A stretch of DNA of 64,000 bases, from assembly GCA_035948135.1 (NCBI GenBank), contig DASZJL010000051.1:1-64000 (forward strand). Reading direction: 5' to 3'. A model generated the notes under the pieces. That model did not search any database and was not told the origin of the DNA. It worked only from the letters and a program-made list of their open reading frames with translations. Made by a program: the position numbers and the translations under genes. Positions 50,185 through 58,424 of this stretch are shown here, piece after piece. Source of the stretch: CADDZP01 sp035948135. GTDB lineage: Bacteria > Actinomycetota > Acidimicrobiia > Acidimicrobiales > AC-14. Positions within the stretch are counted from its first letter, which is position 1. Each line of letters starts with the position of its first letter.

Positions 50185-51054
50185 GTGGCCGGCATCATCC
50201 TCGTCAACGCCGCCGCCGGCCCCGACGACCTGTCACCCGATGACCTGCGACGCCGCTTCAGCGGTCACGAGGTTGTCGAGTGTGAGCCCGACGAGGTTGG
50301 TAAGCGGACGGCTGATGCCGTGCGGCGCGGCGTCGACTTCGTGGGTGTCGCCGGTGGCGACGGAACGATCCGATGCGCGGCCCAGGAGCTGGTCGGTTCG
50401 GATGTGCCGTTGCTTCCCATCCCCGCGGGCACCAGGAACCACTTCGCCAAGGACGTGGGCATTCCCGAGGTCGACGATGCCGTCGACGCCGCCAAGGGCC
50501 ATGTGCTGCGCGTCGACGTCGGCGAGGTCAACGGCTATCGCTTCCTGAACAACTCGAGCATCGGCCTGTATCCGCGCATCGTGGTCAGGCGCGAGGCGCA
50601 TGAGCGCCGGCTACCCAAAGGCCTCGCCAATCTGGTGGCCGTATGGGAGCAGGTGCGCCGACGCGGCCAGCGGTTCGGGGTTGACGTGGACGGGGAGCGC
50701 CACCGGGCGTGGATGGTCTTCGTCGGCAACGGGCGCTATGGCGAAGGCATGATCGACCTGGCTGACCGCGAGTCGCTCACCGGACACGAGCTCGACGTGC
50801 GCGTCGCTCTCGGTGACAAGCCCGCAGCTCGAGTGCGGCTGCTGCTCGCCCTGCTCGTGGGGCGCCTTTCGCGGTCGAAGCTCCTCGTCGAGATGACGAC
50901 GCCCGACGTGTGCATCGACGTCGAGGGCAGAGACGAGATCGAGGTGGCGCTCGACGGTGAAGTGGAGCGCCTGGAGACCCCGCTTCGCTACCGGTCGCTC
51001 GAGGGGGCGCTCTCGGTGCTCGTGCCCGTCGGCTTGAAAACGGTCGAGCGGTAG
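50185..51054 (+). CDS. Diacylglycerol/sphingosine kinase-like lipid kinase
   Basis: 289 residues, DAGK catalytic domain: VNAAAGPDD near the N-terminus, VAGGDGTIRCAAQEL (nucleotide loop, about 55-70), PIPAGTRNHFAKDVGIP, and NNSSIGLYPRIVVRREA. It phosphorylates a lipid; which one is unknown. GTG 50185 is chosen over GTG 50176. Its last 67 bp overlap the 3' end of orn on the opposite strand. Confidence 0.85.
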   Translation: MAGIILVNAAAGPDDLSPDDLRRRFSGHEVVECEPDEVGKRTADAVRRGVDFVGVAGGDGTIRCAAQELVGSDVPLLPIPAGTRNHFAKDVGIPEVDDAVDAAKGHVLRVDVGEVNGYRFLNNSSIGLYPRIVVRREAHERRLPKGLANLVAVWEQVRRRGQRFGVDVDGERHRAWMVFVGNGRYGEGMIDLADRESLTGHELDVRVALGDKPAARVRLLLALLVGRLSRSKLLVEMTTPDVCIDVEGRDEIEVALDGEVERLETPLRYRSLEGALSVLVPVGLKTVER

Positions 51055-51560
51055 TACCGAAGCTCTTCGACGCTCTCCCGAATGTCGTCGAGGGCCCGGT
51101 GGCCGCCGGCCTTGTCGGGGGCGTCGGCCAGCACCTCGGGGTACCAGCGCCGGCACAGCTCCTTGATGGTCGACACGTCGACCGAGCGGTAGTGGAGGTA
51201 CTGCTCGATCTCCGGGAGTTGCGTGGCCAGGAACCGGCGGTCCATGCCGATGGAGTTGCCGGCGAGGGGGACCGTGCGCGGCTCGGGAACATGTTGCTTG
51301 ATGAACTCGAGGGTGGCGGTCCCCGCCTGCTCGAGCGACAGCGTTGAGCTCTCGATGGCGGCGAGGAGCCCGCTCTTGGTGTGCATCTTGCGGACGACGT
51401 CGTCCATCTGGGCCAGCGCCTCGGGCGGCTGGTGGACGACCAGGTCGGGTCCCTCGGCGGTGACGTTGAGGTCGTCGTCGGTGACGAGGGTGGCGATTTC
51501 CACGATGGTGTGACGGCTCGGATCGAGCCCCGTCATCTCCAGGTCCATCCAGACGAGCAT
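50988..51560 (-). CDS. orn: Oligoribonuclease Orn
   Basis: 190-residue DEDDh exonuclease that finishes RNA decay and degrades pGpG, the product of c-di-GMP breakdown. Asp6 and Glu8 in WMDLEMTGLD, Asp in GNSIGMDRRFL, and His/Asp in GGHRALDDIRES are all present. A short Ser/Thr-rich tail after YYRSTVFK is encoded in the overlap with the lipid-kinase gene and is not part of the usual fold. Divergent from dut, 28 bp apart. Confidence 0.95.
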   Translation of the reverse strand: MLVWMDLEMTGLDPSRHTIVEIATLVTDDDLNVTAEGPDLVVHQPPEALAQMDDVVRKMHTKSGLLAAIESSTLSLEQAGTATLEFIKQHVPEPRTVPLAGNSIGMDRRFLATQLPEIEQYLHYRSVDVSTIKELCRRWYPEVLADAPDKAGGHRALDDIRESVEELRYYRSTVFKPTGTSTESAPSSDR

Positions 51561-51588
51561 CGGCGGGCGAGCCTACGCTCCGGCCCTC

Positions 51589-52029
51589 ATGGCCCTGGCC
51601 GTTCCCGTCGTCCGCCTCGATCCCGAGCTTCCACTGCCGTCCTACGCCAGGCTGGGCGACGCCGGCGCCGACTTGGTCGCCCGGGCCGACCACGTGCTCG
51701 CGGCGGCGGGGGGCAGGGCGCTGATCCCCACGGGGATCGCCATCGCCTTGCCCGACGGCTACGCCGGGTTCGTGCTCCCGCGCAGCGGCCTGGCCCTGCG
51801 CCACGGTGTCACGTGTCTGAACACCCCCGGCCTGATCGACGCCGGCTACCGCGACGAACTCAAGGTGTTGCTCGTCAACACCGACCCCCGCGACGAATAC
51901 ACCGTCGAGCGCGGCGACCGCATCGCCCAGCTCGTCATCCAGCGCGTCGAGGAGGCCCAGTTCGAGGTCGCCGACGAGCTTCCGCCGTCCGAGCGCGGCC
52001 TCGGCGGCTTCGGCCACAGCGGCCGCTGA
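51589..52029 (+). CDS. dut: dUTP diphosphatase Dut
   Basis: 146 residues, homotrimeric dUTPase that makes dUMP and keeps uracil out of DNA. All five motifs are seen: AGADL, PRSGLAL, NTPGLIDAGYRDELKV (with the catalytic Asp), RGDRIAQLV and the C-terminal ERGLGGFGHSG. ATG 51589. Followed 4 bp later by an inverted repeat. Confidence 0.95.
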   Translation: MALAVPVVRLDPELPLPSYARLGDAGADLVARADHVLAAAGGRALIPTGIAIALPDGYAGFVLPRSGLALRHGVTCLNTPGLIDAGYRDELKVLLVNTDPRDEYTVERGDRIAQLVIQRVEEAQFEVADELPPSERGLGGFGHSGR

Positions 52030-52032
52030 CCT

Positions 52033-52079
52033 CTTTTTGGACGTTTGCCGGCCCTATAGGCGAGTAAATCTCCAAAAAG
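52033..52079. repeat. Inverted repeat between convergent genes dut and DUF429
   Basis: Arms ctttttgga and tccaaaaag (9 bp, perfect) enclose 29 bp, with tttg/gtaaa extending the stem. The T-rich arm is on the left and no T run follows, unlike a normal terminator. The loop contains TATAGGCG, similar to CATAGGCG in the loop of the repeat at 12908. Confidence 0.6.
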
Positions 52080-52080
52080 C

Positions 52081-52713
52081 TCACGGGGCGGGAAGCCAGA
52101 TGCCGCTCTCGTCGTGACCGCACGTGGCGACGCGCGCCGTGCCCCGCGAGCGATCGCGGGCGACCAGGGCGACGAGCGCGGCGTCGAGGAAGTCGTGGGA
52201 CTTCTCCAATCCGTTGACGTCCACGCCGGCGGACCGCAGGAGCTCAGCGCGCACCGCTCGCCCCTCGGACGTGGTCTTCTTCGGCAGCCGCGCGCCCGCC
52301 AGCAGGCGGAAGCCGCCGTAGGGGTAGGCCTCGACAGGGTCGTGGCCCGCGGTCCGCAGCGCGCTGAACAGGGCGATGCCCGTCGCCATCCACGTCCCCG
52401 GCGCCGGCTCCGGCGGCGTCGACCACGGCACCCAGATCCCGTACTCGCGGCCCAGGGCGATCTCGCCGCACCGACCGTGACGGAACTTGCGGGCGACGGT
52501 CTCGTCGCCGGCGTGGGGGGCCGTGCTCCAGGCGCCGGGGGAGTCGACGGCGACGCCCTGCACCTCTCCGAGCAGGCGCTGAACGGCAGCGGGCTCGCGT
52601 CCGTCGACGACCTCGGCCCGCACCACCCGGCCCCGTCCGTCGATGACAACCGTGTGAACACGCCGGGCTCCGACATCGACACCGGCCCACACGCGCGCAA
52701 GAGTACGGGGCAT
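52081..52713 (-). CDS. DUF429 family protein (RNase H-like fold)
   Basis: About 210 residues. The N-terminal WAGVDVGARRVHTVVIDGRG resembles the first strand and Asp of an RNase H-like domain; VAVDSPGAW and EAYPYGGFRLL follow as in DUF429, annotated as predicted nucleases without proof. ATG 52713 overlaps the divergent ATG at 52712 within CATG. A GTG at 52692 is an equally plausible start that would avoid this. Confidence 0.78.
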   Translation of the reverse strand: MPRTLARVWAGVDVGARRVHTVVIDGRGRVVRAEVVDGREPAAVQRLLGEVQGVAVDSPGAWSTAPHAGDETVARKFRHGRCGEIALGREYGIWVPWSTPPEPAPGTWMATGIALFSALRTAGHDPVEAYPYGGFRLLAGARLPKKTTSEGRAVRAELLRSAGVDVNGLEKSHDFLDAALVALVARDRSRGTARVATCGHDESGIWLPAP

Positions 52714-54127
52714 GCAACGGCTCACAGGACTCGACGCCACCTTCCTCTACATGGAGACGCCCTCGATCCACATGCACGTGGCGTCGACCGGAGTCTTCGA
52801 CCCGTCCACGGTTCCGGGCGGCTATTCCTTCGAGAAGGTGGTCGAGCTCGTCGAGAGCCGCCTCCACCTTCTTCCGCCCTTCCGGCGCCGGCTCAAGGAG
52901 GTGCCCTTCCAGCTCCACCACCCCTTGTGGATCGAGGATCCCGACTTCGACATCGAGAACCACGTGCACCGGGCGGCGCTGCCGGCGCCCGGCGGTGCCC
53001 ACGAGCTGGCCGACTTCGCGGCCGACGTCTTCAGCCGCCCGCTGGACCGCAGCAAGCCGCTGTGGGAGATGTACGTCGTCGAGGGTCTCGAGCACGGGCA
53101 CATCGCCGCCATCACCAAGACCCACCACTCCGCCATCGACGGTGTGTCGGGCGCCGAGCTGACCGTCAACCTCCTCGACCTCCAGCCCGAGCCCACTGCG
53201 GTTCCGCCGCCGGAGACGCCGTGGGAGCCCGACCGCATCCCCTCCGACGCCGAGCTCGTGGGCTACGCCGTCAGCTCGTTGGCCCGCCAGCCCTTCCGCG
53301 CTGCCAAAGCCGTGCAACGCACGACTCTGGCAGCCGTCAACGTGCGGCGGCGCAACCGGTTGCCCGACACCGTGCCGCCGCCGGCGCCGTTCAGTGCCCC
53401 GCCCACGCCCTTCAACGTCTCGATCGACGGGCGCCGCCGCTTCGCCTTCACCGAGGTCCCCCTCGACGAGGTGAAGATGGTGAAGAACGCCCTCGGCGGC
53501 ACGGTCAACGATGTGGTCCTCGCCGTGTGCGCGGGCGCGCTGCGGTCCTACCTGTTGGGCAAGGGCGTGCTGCCCGAGAAGGGCCTCGTCGCCATGGTGC
53601 CCATCTCCGTGCGCACCGACGACCAGAAGGGCGCCATGGGCAACCGGGTGTCGTCGATGCTCACCGGCCTGGCCACCGACATCGAGGATCCGGTCGAGCG
53701 CCTCCACCTGATCTCGGCTGGCACCCGGCAGGCCAAGGAACAGGACAAGGCCATCGGCGCGGACACCCTCATGGACTGGACCGAGTTCGCGGCGCCCGCG
53801 CTGGCGGCGCGTGCCGCCCGGCTCTACAGCAACATGAAGGTCGCCGACCGGGTCCGACGGCCGCTCTTCAACGTCACCATCTCCAACGTCCCCGGCCCGC
53901 CGTTCCCCCTCTACTGCGCGGGCTCGCGGATGGTGGCCCTCTACCCGATGGGCCCCATCGCCGACGGGGCCGCACTCAACATGACGGTGATGAGCTATTT
54001 GAGCTCGATGTACTTCGGTCTGGTCGCCGGCCGGGACGCCGTCCCGGACGTCTGGGACCTCGCCCACGGCATCAACCAGAGCGTCGACGAGCTCAAGAAG
54101 GCAGCCGACGCCGTGGGGCGCCCCTGA
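52712..54127 (+). CDS. Wax ester synthase / diacylglycerol acyltransferase (WS/DGAT)
   Basis: 471 residues, acyl-CoA dependent enzyme making wax esters or triacylglycerol. N-terminal LTGLDATFLYMETPSIHMH, active site THHSAIDG (His138, His139, Asp143), and the C-terminal FNVTISNVPGPPFPLYCAGSRM motif. Normal family length. It implies storage lipid formation from acyl-CoA. Divergent from DUF429 with overlapping ATG codons. Confidence 0.93.
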   Translation: MQRLTGLDATFLYMETPSIHMHVASTGVFDPSTVPGGYSFEKVVELVESRLHLLPPFRRRLKEVPFQLHHPLWIEDPDFDIENHVHRAALPAPGGAHELADFAADVFSRPLDRSKPLWEMYVVEGLEHGHIAAITKTHHSAIDGVSGAELTVNLLDLQPEPTAVPPPETPWEPDRIPSDAELVGYAVSSLARQPFRAAKAVQRTTLAAVNVRRRNRLPDTVPPPAPFSAPPTPFNVSIDGRRRFAFTEVPLDEVKMVKNALGGTVNDVVLAVCAGALRSYLLGKGVLPEKGLVAMVPISVRTDDQKGAMGNRVSSMLTGLATDIEDPVERLHLISAGTRQAKEQDKAIGADTLMDWTEFAAPALAARAARLYSNMKVADRVRRPLFNVTISNVPGPPFPLYCAGSRMVALYPMGPIADGAALNMTVMSYLSSMYFGLVAGRDAVPDVWDLAHGINQSVDELKKAADAVGRP

Positions 54128-54143
54128 TAGAGTCGTACGCCTC

Positions 54144-54219
54144 GCGGACGTGGCTCAGTTGGTAGAGCACAACCTTGCCAAGGTTGGGGTCGCGGGTTCG
54201 AATCCCGTCGTCCGCTCCA
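54144..54219 (+). tRNA. tRNA-Gly (GCC), CCA encoded
   Basis: Folds as a full cloverleaf: acceptor gcggacg with cgtccgc, D arm gctc...gagc, anticodon arm caacc-ttgccaa-ggttg with anticodon GCC, and T arm gcggg-ttcgaat-cccgt. The 3' CCA (54217-54219) is encoded. Confidence 0.97.
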
Positions 54220-54234
54220 CGTAATGTCCGGCCC

Positions 54235-54963
54235 ATGTCCGACCCGCGTTCGCGGCGAGGGGCGCGGATCGCCGGGCGTGCCCACAAGGCTCTGGCGAGG
54301 GTCAAAGCACAGCCGCACGCTGGGCCGGCGAACGGAGCTTTTCGTTATGCCGTGGGCGGACTGTGGGACGAGATGGGCGCCGCTCAGTTCGACTATCTCG
54401 TCGCGCAGGGATTGAGGCCCGAGCACCGGCTACTCGACATCGGATGTGGCACCCTCCGCGGCGGCGTCAGGTTCATCCCCTTCCTCGATCCTGGCAACTA
54501 CTTCGGCATCGATATCAGCCAAGAGATGCTGGACGCCGGCGAGCAGGAGCTGGCCTTGGCCGGGATCTCGAATCGTCGCCACACATTGCGTCAAACGAGC
54601 GAGTTCGAGATGAGGTTCGAGGACACGCAGTTCGACTATGCGCTCGCCCAATCGGTCTTCACTCATATCGACCTGAACCAGATCCTTCGCTGCCTGCTGA
54701 ACGTTCAGCAGGTGCTGGCGCCCGCGGGCCGGTTTTATGCCACGTTCCTCGAAAACCCCGCGGGCAAGAACAGCCTGGATCCCGTCTGCCATCCACAGCC
54801 AGGTGTCGCCGACACCGTCACATTCCTCGATCGAGATCCCTTCCACTACAGCCTGGACGCGTTCGAGTGGGCATGCACGGGGACCGAGCTCACGGTGGAC
54901 TACATCGGCGACTGGGGCAGCCCTCGAGGTCAGAAGATGCTCCTGTTCCGCAAGGCAGGTTGA
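54235..54963 (+). CDS. Class I SAM-dependent methyltransferase
   Basis: 242 residues. Motif I LLDIGCGTLRGGVRFIPFL (about 62-80), motif post-I GIDISQEML, then FDYALAQSVFTHIDLNQILRCL. A basic 30-residue N-terminus precedes the domain. The substrate is unknown; similar enzymes sit in glycan or secondary-metabolite gene sets, none of which is here. It starts 15 bp after the tRNA-Gly CCA and codon use is slightly less GC-rich than neighbours, so a recent arrival beside a tRNA is possible but unproven. Confidence 0.8.
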   Translation: MSDPRSRRGARIAGRAHKALARVKAQPHAGPANGAFRYAVGGLWDEMGAAQFDYLVAQGLRPEHRLLDIGCGTLRGGVRFIPFLDPGNYFGIDISQEMLDAGEQELALAGISNRRHTLRQTSEFEMRFEDTQFDYALAQSVFTHIDLNQILRCLLNVQQVLAPAGRFYATFLENPAGKNSLDPVCHPQPGVADTVTFLDRDPFHYSLDAFEWACTGTELTVDYIGDWGSPRGQKMLLFRKAG

Positions 54964-54984
54964 GAGCCGGGCGAAGCTCCAGCG

Positions 54985-55947
54985 TCAGCCGCGGTACACA
55001 TGGGGCATCAGGGCGTTGGGCGGGATGACGCCGAGCTTGCCGGCCCGGTAGTCGTCCACCGCCTGCTGCAACTCCTCACGGGTGTTCATCACGAACGGCC
55101 CGTAGTGAGCGACGGGCTCACGGATCGGACGTCCGCCGAGGACGATCACCTCGAGCGGCTCCTGGCCGTCACGGGCACGCAACGTCAGGCGGTCACCCTG
55201 TCCGAACACCGCGAGCTGGCCGCCCTCGATGGCGCGACCTTCGCTGCCCACACTGCCCTGACCCGACAGCACGTAGGCCAAGGCGTTGAAGTCGGCGCGC
55301 CACGGCAGTGACAGCTGGGCACCGGGGGCGATGGTGGTGTGAACGAACGCGATCGGTGTGTGCGTGTCGCCCGGACCCTTGTGCCCGGCGACGTCGCCGG
55401 CGACGACGCGCACGAGGGCGCCGCCGTCAGGCGACGAGAGCAGCGCGACCTGCTCGCCCTCGAGGCTCTGGTACCGCGGCGACGTCATCTTGTCCTTGGC
55501 GGGGAGGTTCACCCACAGCTGCAACCCATGGAAGAGGCCACCGCTGACGACAAGTGCCTCGGGCGGCGTCTCGATGTGCAGGATGCCGCCGCCGGCGGTC
55601 ATCCACTGGGTGGCGCCATCGGTGATCACGCCGCCGCCGCCGTGGGAGTCCTGATGCTGGAACGTGCCGTCGAGCATGTAGGTCACGGTCTCGAAGCCGC
55701 GGTGCGGGTGCCAGTTGGTGCCCCGCGGCTCGCCCGGCCCGTAGTCGACCGACCCCATCTGATCCATGTGGATGAACGGGTCGAGCTCCTCGGTGGGTAC
55801 GCCGGCAAAGGCGCGGCGCACCGGGAAACCTTCGCCTTCGAAGGCGCTGGGCGCGGTCGTGACGCGCTTCACCGGCCGCTCGGTCTCGTCGGGGGAGGCC
55901 TCGGGCAGCCTGGGCAGGCTCAGGGTGTCAGCGGTGACGGCGGGCAT
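54985..55947 (-). CDS. Pirin family protein
   Basis: 320 residues, bicupin. Metal site in NWHPHRGFETVTYMLDGTFQHQDS (His, His and the QHQDS His) of the N-terminal pirin domain; the second cupin ends in FVMNTREELQQAVDDYRAGKLG. Pirins act as quercetinases or redox-linked regulators; the role here is unknown. ATG 55947 has GGAG upstream and a good promoter. Confidence 0.9.
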   Translation of the reverse strand: MPAVTADTLSLPRLPEASPDETERPVKRVTTAPSAFEGEGFPVRRAFAGVPTEELDPFIHMDQMGSVDYGPGEPRGTNWHPHRGFETVTYMLDGTFQHQDSHGGGGVITDGATQWMTAGGGILHIETPPEALVVSGGLFHGLQLWVNLPAKDKMTSPRYQSLEGEQVALLSSPDGGALVRVVAGDVAGHKGPGDTHTPIAFVHTTIAPGAQLSLPWRADFNALAYVLSGQGSVGSEGRAIEGGQLAVFGQGDRLTLRARDGQEPLEVIVLGGRPIREPVAHYGPFVMNTREELQQAVDDYRAGKLGVIPPNALMPHVYRG

Positions 55948-55962
55948 GGCACGCTCCAGATA

Positions 55963-55991
55963 GTTGTAGAATCAAGGATCCCTCCGTACAA
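55963..55991 (-). promoter_or_regulatory. Putative promoter of the pirin gene, with dyad symmetry
   Basis: Read on the minus strand: TTGTAC, 17 bp, TACAAC, then 15 bp to the ATG. GTTGTA (55963) and TACAAC (55987) also form an inverted repeat of 6 bp arms across the spacer, which could be an operator. Confidence 0.5.
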
Positions 55992-56105
55992 CAGGCTGAG
56001 GGCCGTCTCTGTTCCACGGTAGGACGAGCACCGCCACCGGCGACGCCCTAGATTTGCGGCGTCGTCCAGCACTCCCGCACCGCGGCCTTCGACGCCGAGG
56101 CCTTC

Positions 56106-57080
56106 TTGGCCTCCGTCCTCGAGTCGTCTGACGACGCCATCTTCGGCATCGACGCCGCGGGCGCGCTGACCCTTTGGAACCGCGGCGCCACCGACCTCTA
56201 CGGCTACGACGAGGCTGACGTCGTCGGCAAGCCGGCCGGCTTGCTGTTCGCCGACCATCGCCGGACCGAGGGCGAGGGGCTCGTCGAGCGCGCCCTGCAC
56301 GGCGAGCAGGTTGAACGGGCCGATACCGACGCTCGGCGCAGAGACGGGTTGGTGATCCCGGTGTCGATGACCCTCACGCCGCTGCCCGCCGGCCAAGAAT
56401 CGCCCGCGGGGGTCGTCGCCGTTGTTCGAGACGTCAGCGAGCAGAAGCTGGCGGCGGCAACTCTGGCGGAGAGCGAGGAGCGCCTTCGGGAGAGCGAGAT
56501 CCTCGCCCATACAGGTGCATGGCTGTGGGACGGGAACGACCTCGTGCAGTGGTCCGACGGCATGTATCGCATCCACGGGATCGATCCGCACGACTTCGAC
56601 GGCACGCTCGATGCCCACTTCGCGCCGGTCCACCCTGACGACCGCGCGGCCGCACGGCCGCTCGTGCTCGAGGCGTTCACGCTCGGGGGGTCCTTCGAGA
56701 CCGAGTACCGCGTCCAGCTGCCCGACGGCCGCACGGCCTGGGTCTATGTCCGGGGTCAGCCCATCGTCGACGCGGCTGGCCGTCCGCAAGGGATGACCGG
56801 GATCTACCAGGACGTGTCTGAGCGCCGCCGGGCCGAGCAGGATCGGCGCCTGCTCAGCGAGGCGCAGCTGCGCCAGGTGCAGGCCCGCGAGATCAACGAC
56901 GAGATCGTGCAACGCCTGGTCGTCGCCCAGCTGGCGTTCGAACTGGGTCAACAGGACCGGGCCATGGACGCCCTCCAGAGCACGTTGGCGACGGCACGCA
57001 GGCTGGTCACCGGCTTGCTCGGGAGCGGCCCCGTCGAGGCTGGGAGCCTGCGCCGGTCGGCCCGGGCAGAGTCGGGCTGA
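56106..57080 (+). CDS. PAS-domain protein with degenerate, His-less DHp segment
   Basis: 324 residues. Two PAS domains (about 1-115 and 135-245: ESSDDAIFGIDAAGALTLWNRGATDLYGYDEADVVGKPA; GAWLWDGNDLVQWSDGMYRIHG) are followed by a coiled segment. Where a HisKA_3 kinase has ELHDxxxQ, this protein has REINDEIVQRL with Asn264 in the His place, and it ends without any ATPase domain. It is thus a sensor without kinase chemistry, perhaps a partner of another protein. TTG 56106 has GAGG 5 bp upstream; no better start in frame. Stop overlaps the yceI CTG. Confidence 0.75.
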   Translation: MASVLESSDDAIFGIDAAGALTLWNRGATDLYGYDEADVVGKPAGLLFADHRRTEGEGLVERALHGEQVERADTDARRRDGLVIPVSMTLTPLPAGQESPAGVVAVVRDVSEQKLAAATLAESEERLRESEILAHTGAWLWDGNDLVQWSDGMYRIHGIDPHDFDGTLDAHFAPVHPDDRAAARPLVLEAFTLGGSFETEYRVQLPDGRTAWVYVRGQPIVDAAGRPQGMTGIYQDVSERRRAEQDRRLLSEAQLRQVQAREINDEIVQRLVVAQLAFELGQQDRAMDALQSTLATARRLVTGLLGSGPVEAGSLRRSARAESG

Positions 57081-57577
57081 GCACCTACCGGGTCGTCGCC
57101 GCGGCCTCCAACGTCGAGATCCACGCCCGATCGAGCCTGCACGCCATCGACGGACGGGCGACGGACGTGCGAGGCACGATCGACGCGGAGATCGTCGACG
57201 GCCGCGTGGCTCGGCTCAGCGGTGGCCACATCGAAGTGCCTGTGGCCACGTTGAAGTCGGGCAACGCCCTGGAGGACGCGGAGCTCCAGCGGCGGATCGA
57301 CGCCCGGCGGTACCCCACGATCGCGGGCGAGGTGCGGCGCGCCGACGCCGTTGACGACGAAGGCCGTTTCCGGGTCGAGGGCGAGATCATCTTTCACGGC
57401 GTGACCCAGACGGTCATCGGCGACGTGCAGGCCTCGGCGGACGGCATGCGAATCGTCGTGGACGGCGAGCACGTTTTCGACGTGCGCGAGTTCGGCATCA
57501 AGCCGCCGCGGATTCTGATGTTGCGGGTGGAACCCGACGTGCGGGTGAGCATCAAGCTGGTCGCCGAGCCCGCCTGA
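57077..57577 (+). CDS. YceI family protein, probable CTG start
   Basis: 166 residues, YceI/lipocalin-like beta barrel: YRVVAAASNVEIHARSSLH opens the domain, LSGGHIEVPVATLKSGN and the GVTQTVIGDVQ strand follow. YceI proteins bind isoprenoid lipids; this one has no signal peptide. The first canonical start is at 57167, which would cut off two strands. The frame opens with CTG at 57077, overlapping the PAS gene stop as CTGA, exactly as proposed for miaA. Confidence 0.82.
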   Translation: MSTYRVVAAASNVEIHARSSLHAIDGRATDVRGTIDAEIVDGRVARLSGGHIEVPVATLKSGNALEDAELQRRIDARRYPTIAGEVRRADAVDDEGRFRVEGEIIFHGVTQTVIGDVQASADGMRIVVDGEHVFDVREFGIKPPRILMLRVEPDVRVSIKLVAEPA

Positions 57578-57613
57578 CAGTTTCGCGGTGAGCCGGCTCC
57601 CGCAGCTGAACCG

Positions 57614-58384
57614 CTAGGGCATCCCCATCCGCATCAGTTCCCGCAGCGGTTCGGGGACCTCGGTGACGAACCGCCATTCGCCGCCGGCGCCGTTGCGGGC
57701 CAGGTCGACGACCACGTCGGCAACCTGCTCGGGCGTCTGCCACTCCATGAAGTTCTCGGCCATGCCGACCCAGGCCGCGGGTCGGGAGCCGTCCCCGCTC
57801 TTGTCGATGAGCGGCGTCTGCACGAGCCCGGGGAGCACCGCCGTGACCCGGATTCCGTGGCTGACTTCCATCGCCGCGCAGGTGCGGGTGAACATCAGGA
57901 CCCCGGCCTTGGTCGCCGAATAGCCAGGCTCGTCGAGCAACGGCAGCACAGACGCCATCGACGCCGTGTTCACCACCGCGCCGCCGCCCCGCGCTGCCAT
58001 ATGCGGCACCGCGACCCGGGTGCCGACGACGACGGCCGCCAGGTTGATCGTCACCTGGCGCATCAGCACGGTCGGGTCGGTGTCCGGCCACAGCGGCTCG
58101 CCGCACACGATGCCGGCGTTGTTGTGCAGCACATCGACGCCGCCGAAGGTCTGTTCGGCCTCGTCGAGCATGCGGGCCAGGTCAGCGGGCTCGGTGACGT
58201 CGACGCGTGTGAACCTCGCCGTGCCACCTTCTTTCTCGATCAGCTGCGCGGTCTCGTGCCCGTCGGCCTCGGCGATGTCGGCGACGAGCACCGACGCTCC
58301 GACCGCCGCGAAGGCCAGTGCCGACGCCCGCCCGATACCCGAGCCGGCACCGGTGACGACCGCTGTCCTGCCCGCCAGCTCCAC
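57614..58384 (-). CDS. SDR family NAD(P)-dependent oxidoreductase
   Basis: 256 residues. TGAGSGIG (about 11-18), NNAGI, NTASMAS with the catalytic Ser, YSATKAG with Tyr/Lys, and PGLVQTPL. Substrate unknown. GTG start 58384. Converges with yceI; 36 bp between stops. Not closely similar to the SDR at 20.4 kb. Confidence 0.9.
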   Translation of the reverse strand: MELAGRTAVVTGAGSGIGRASALAFAAVGASVLVADIAEADGHETAQLIEKEGGTARFTRVDVTEPADLARMLDEAEQTFGGVDVLHNNAGIVCGEPLWPDTDPTVLMRQVTINLAAVVVGTRVAVPHMAARGGGAVVNTASMASVLPLLDEPGYSATKAGVLMFTRTCAAMEVSHGIRVTAVLPGLVQTPLIDKSGDGSRPAAWVGMAENFMEWQTPEQVADVVVDLARNGAGGEWRFVTEVPEPLRELMRMGMP

Positions 58385-58424
58385 CGCGCTGACAGTACTG
58401 GTCAGCGACTCGCGAGGACTCCGC

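Noticed and set aside
52244..54067. Open frame of 607 codons on the minus strand
   Set aside because: Antisense to WS/DGAT and in another frame from DUF429; a composition artefact.
54144..55000. Genomic island at tRNA-Gly
   Set aside because: No integrase, no second copy of the tRNA 3' end found nearby, and pirin and later genes look native.
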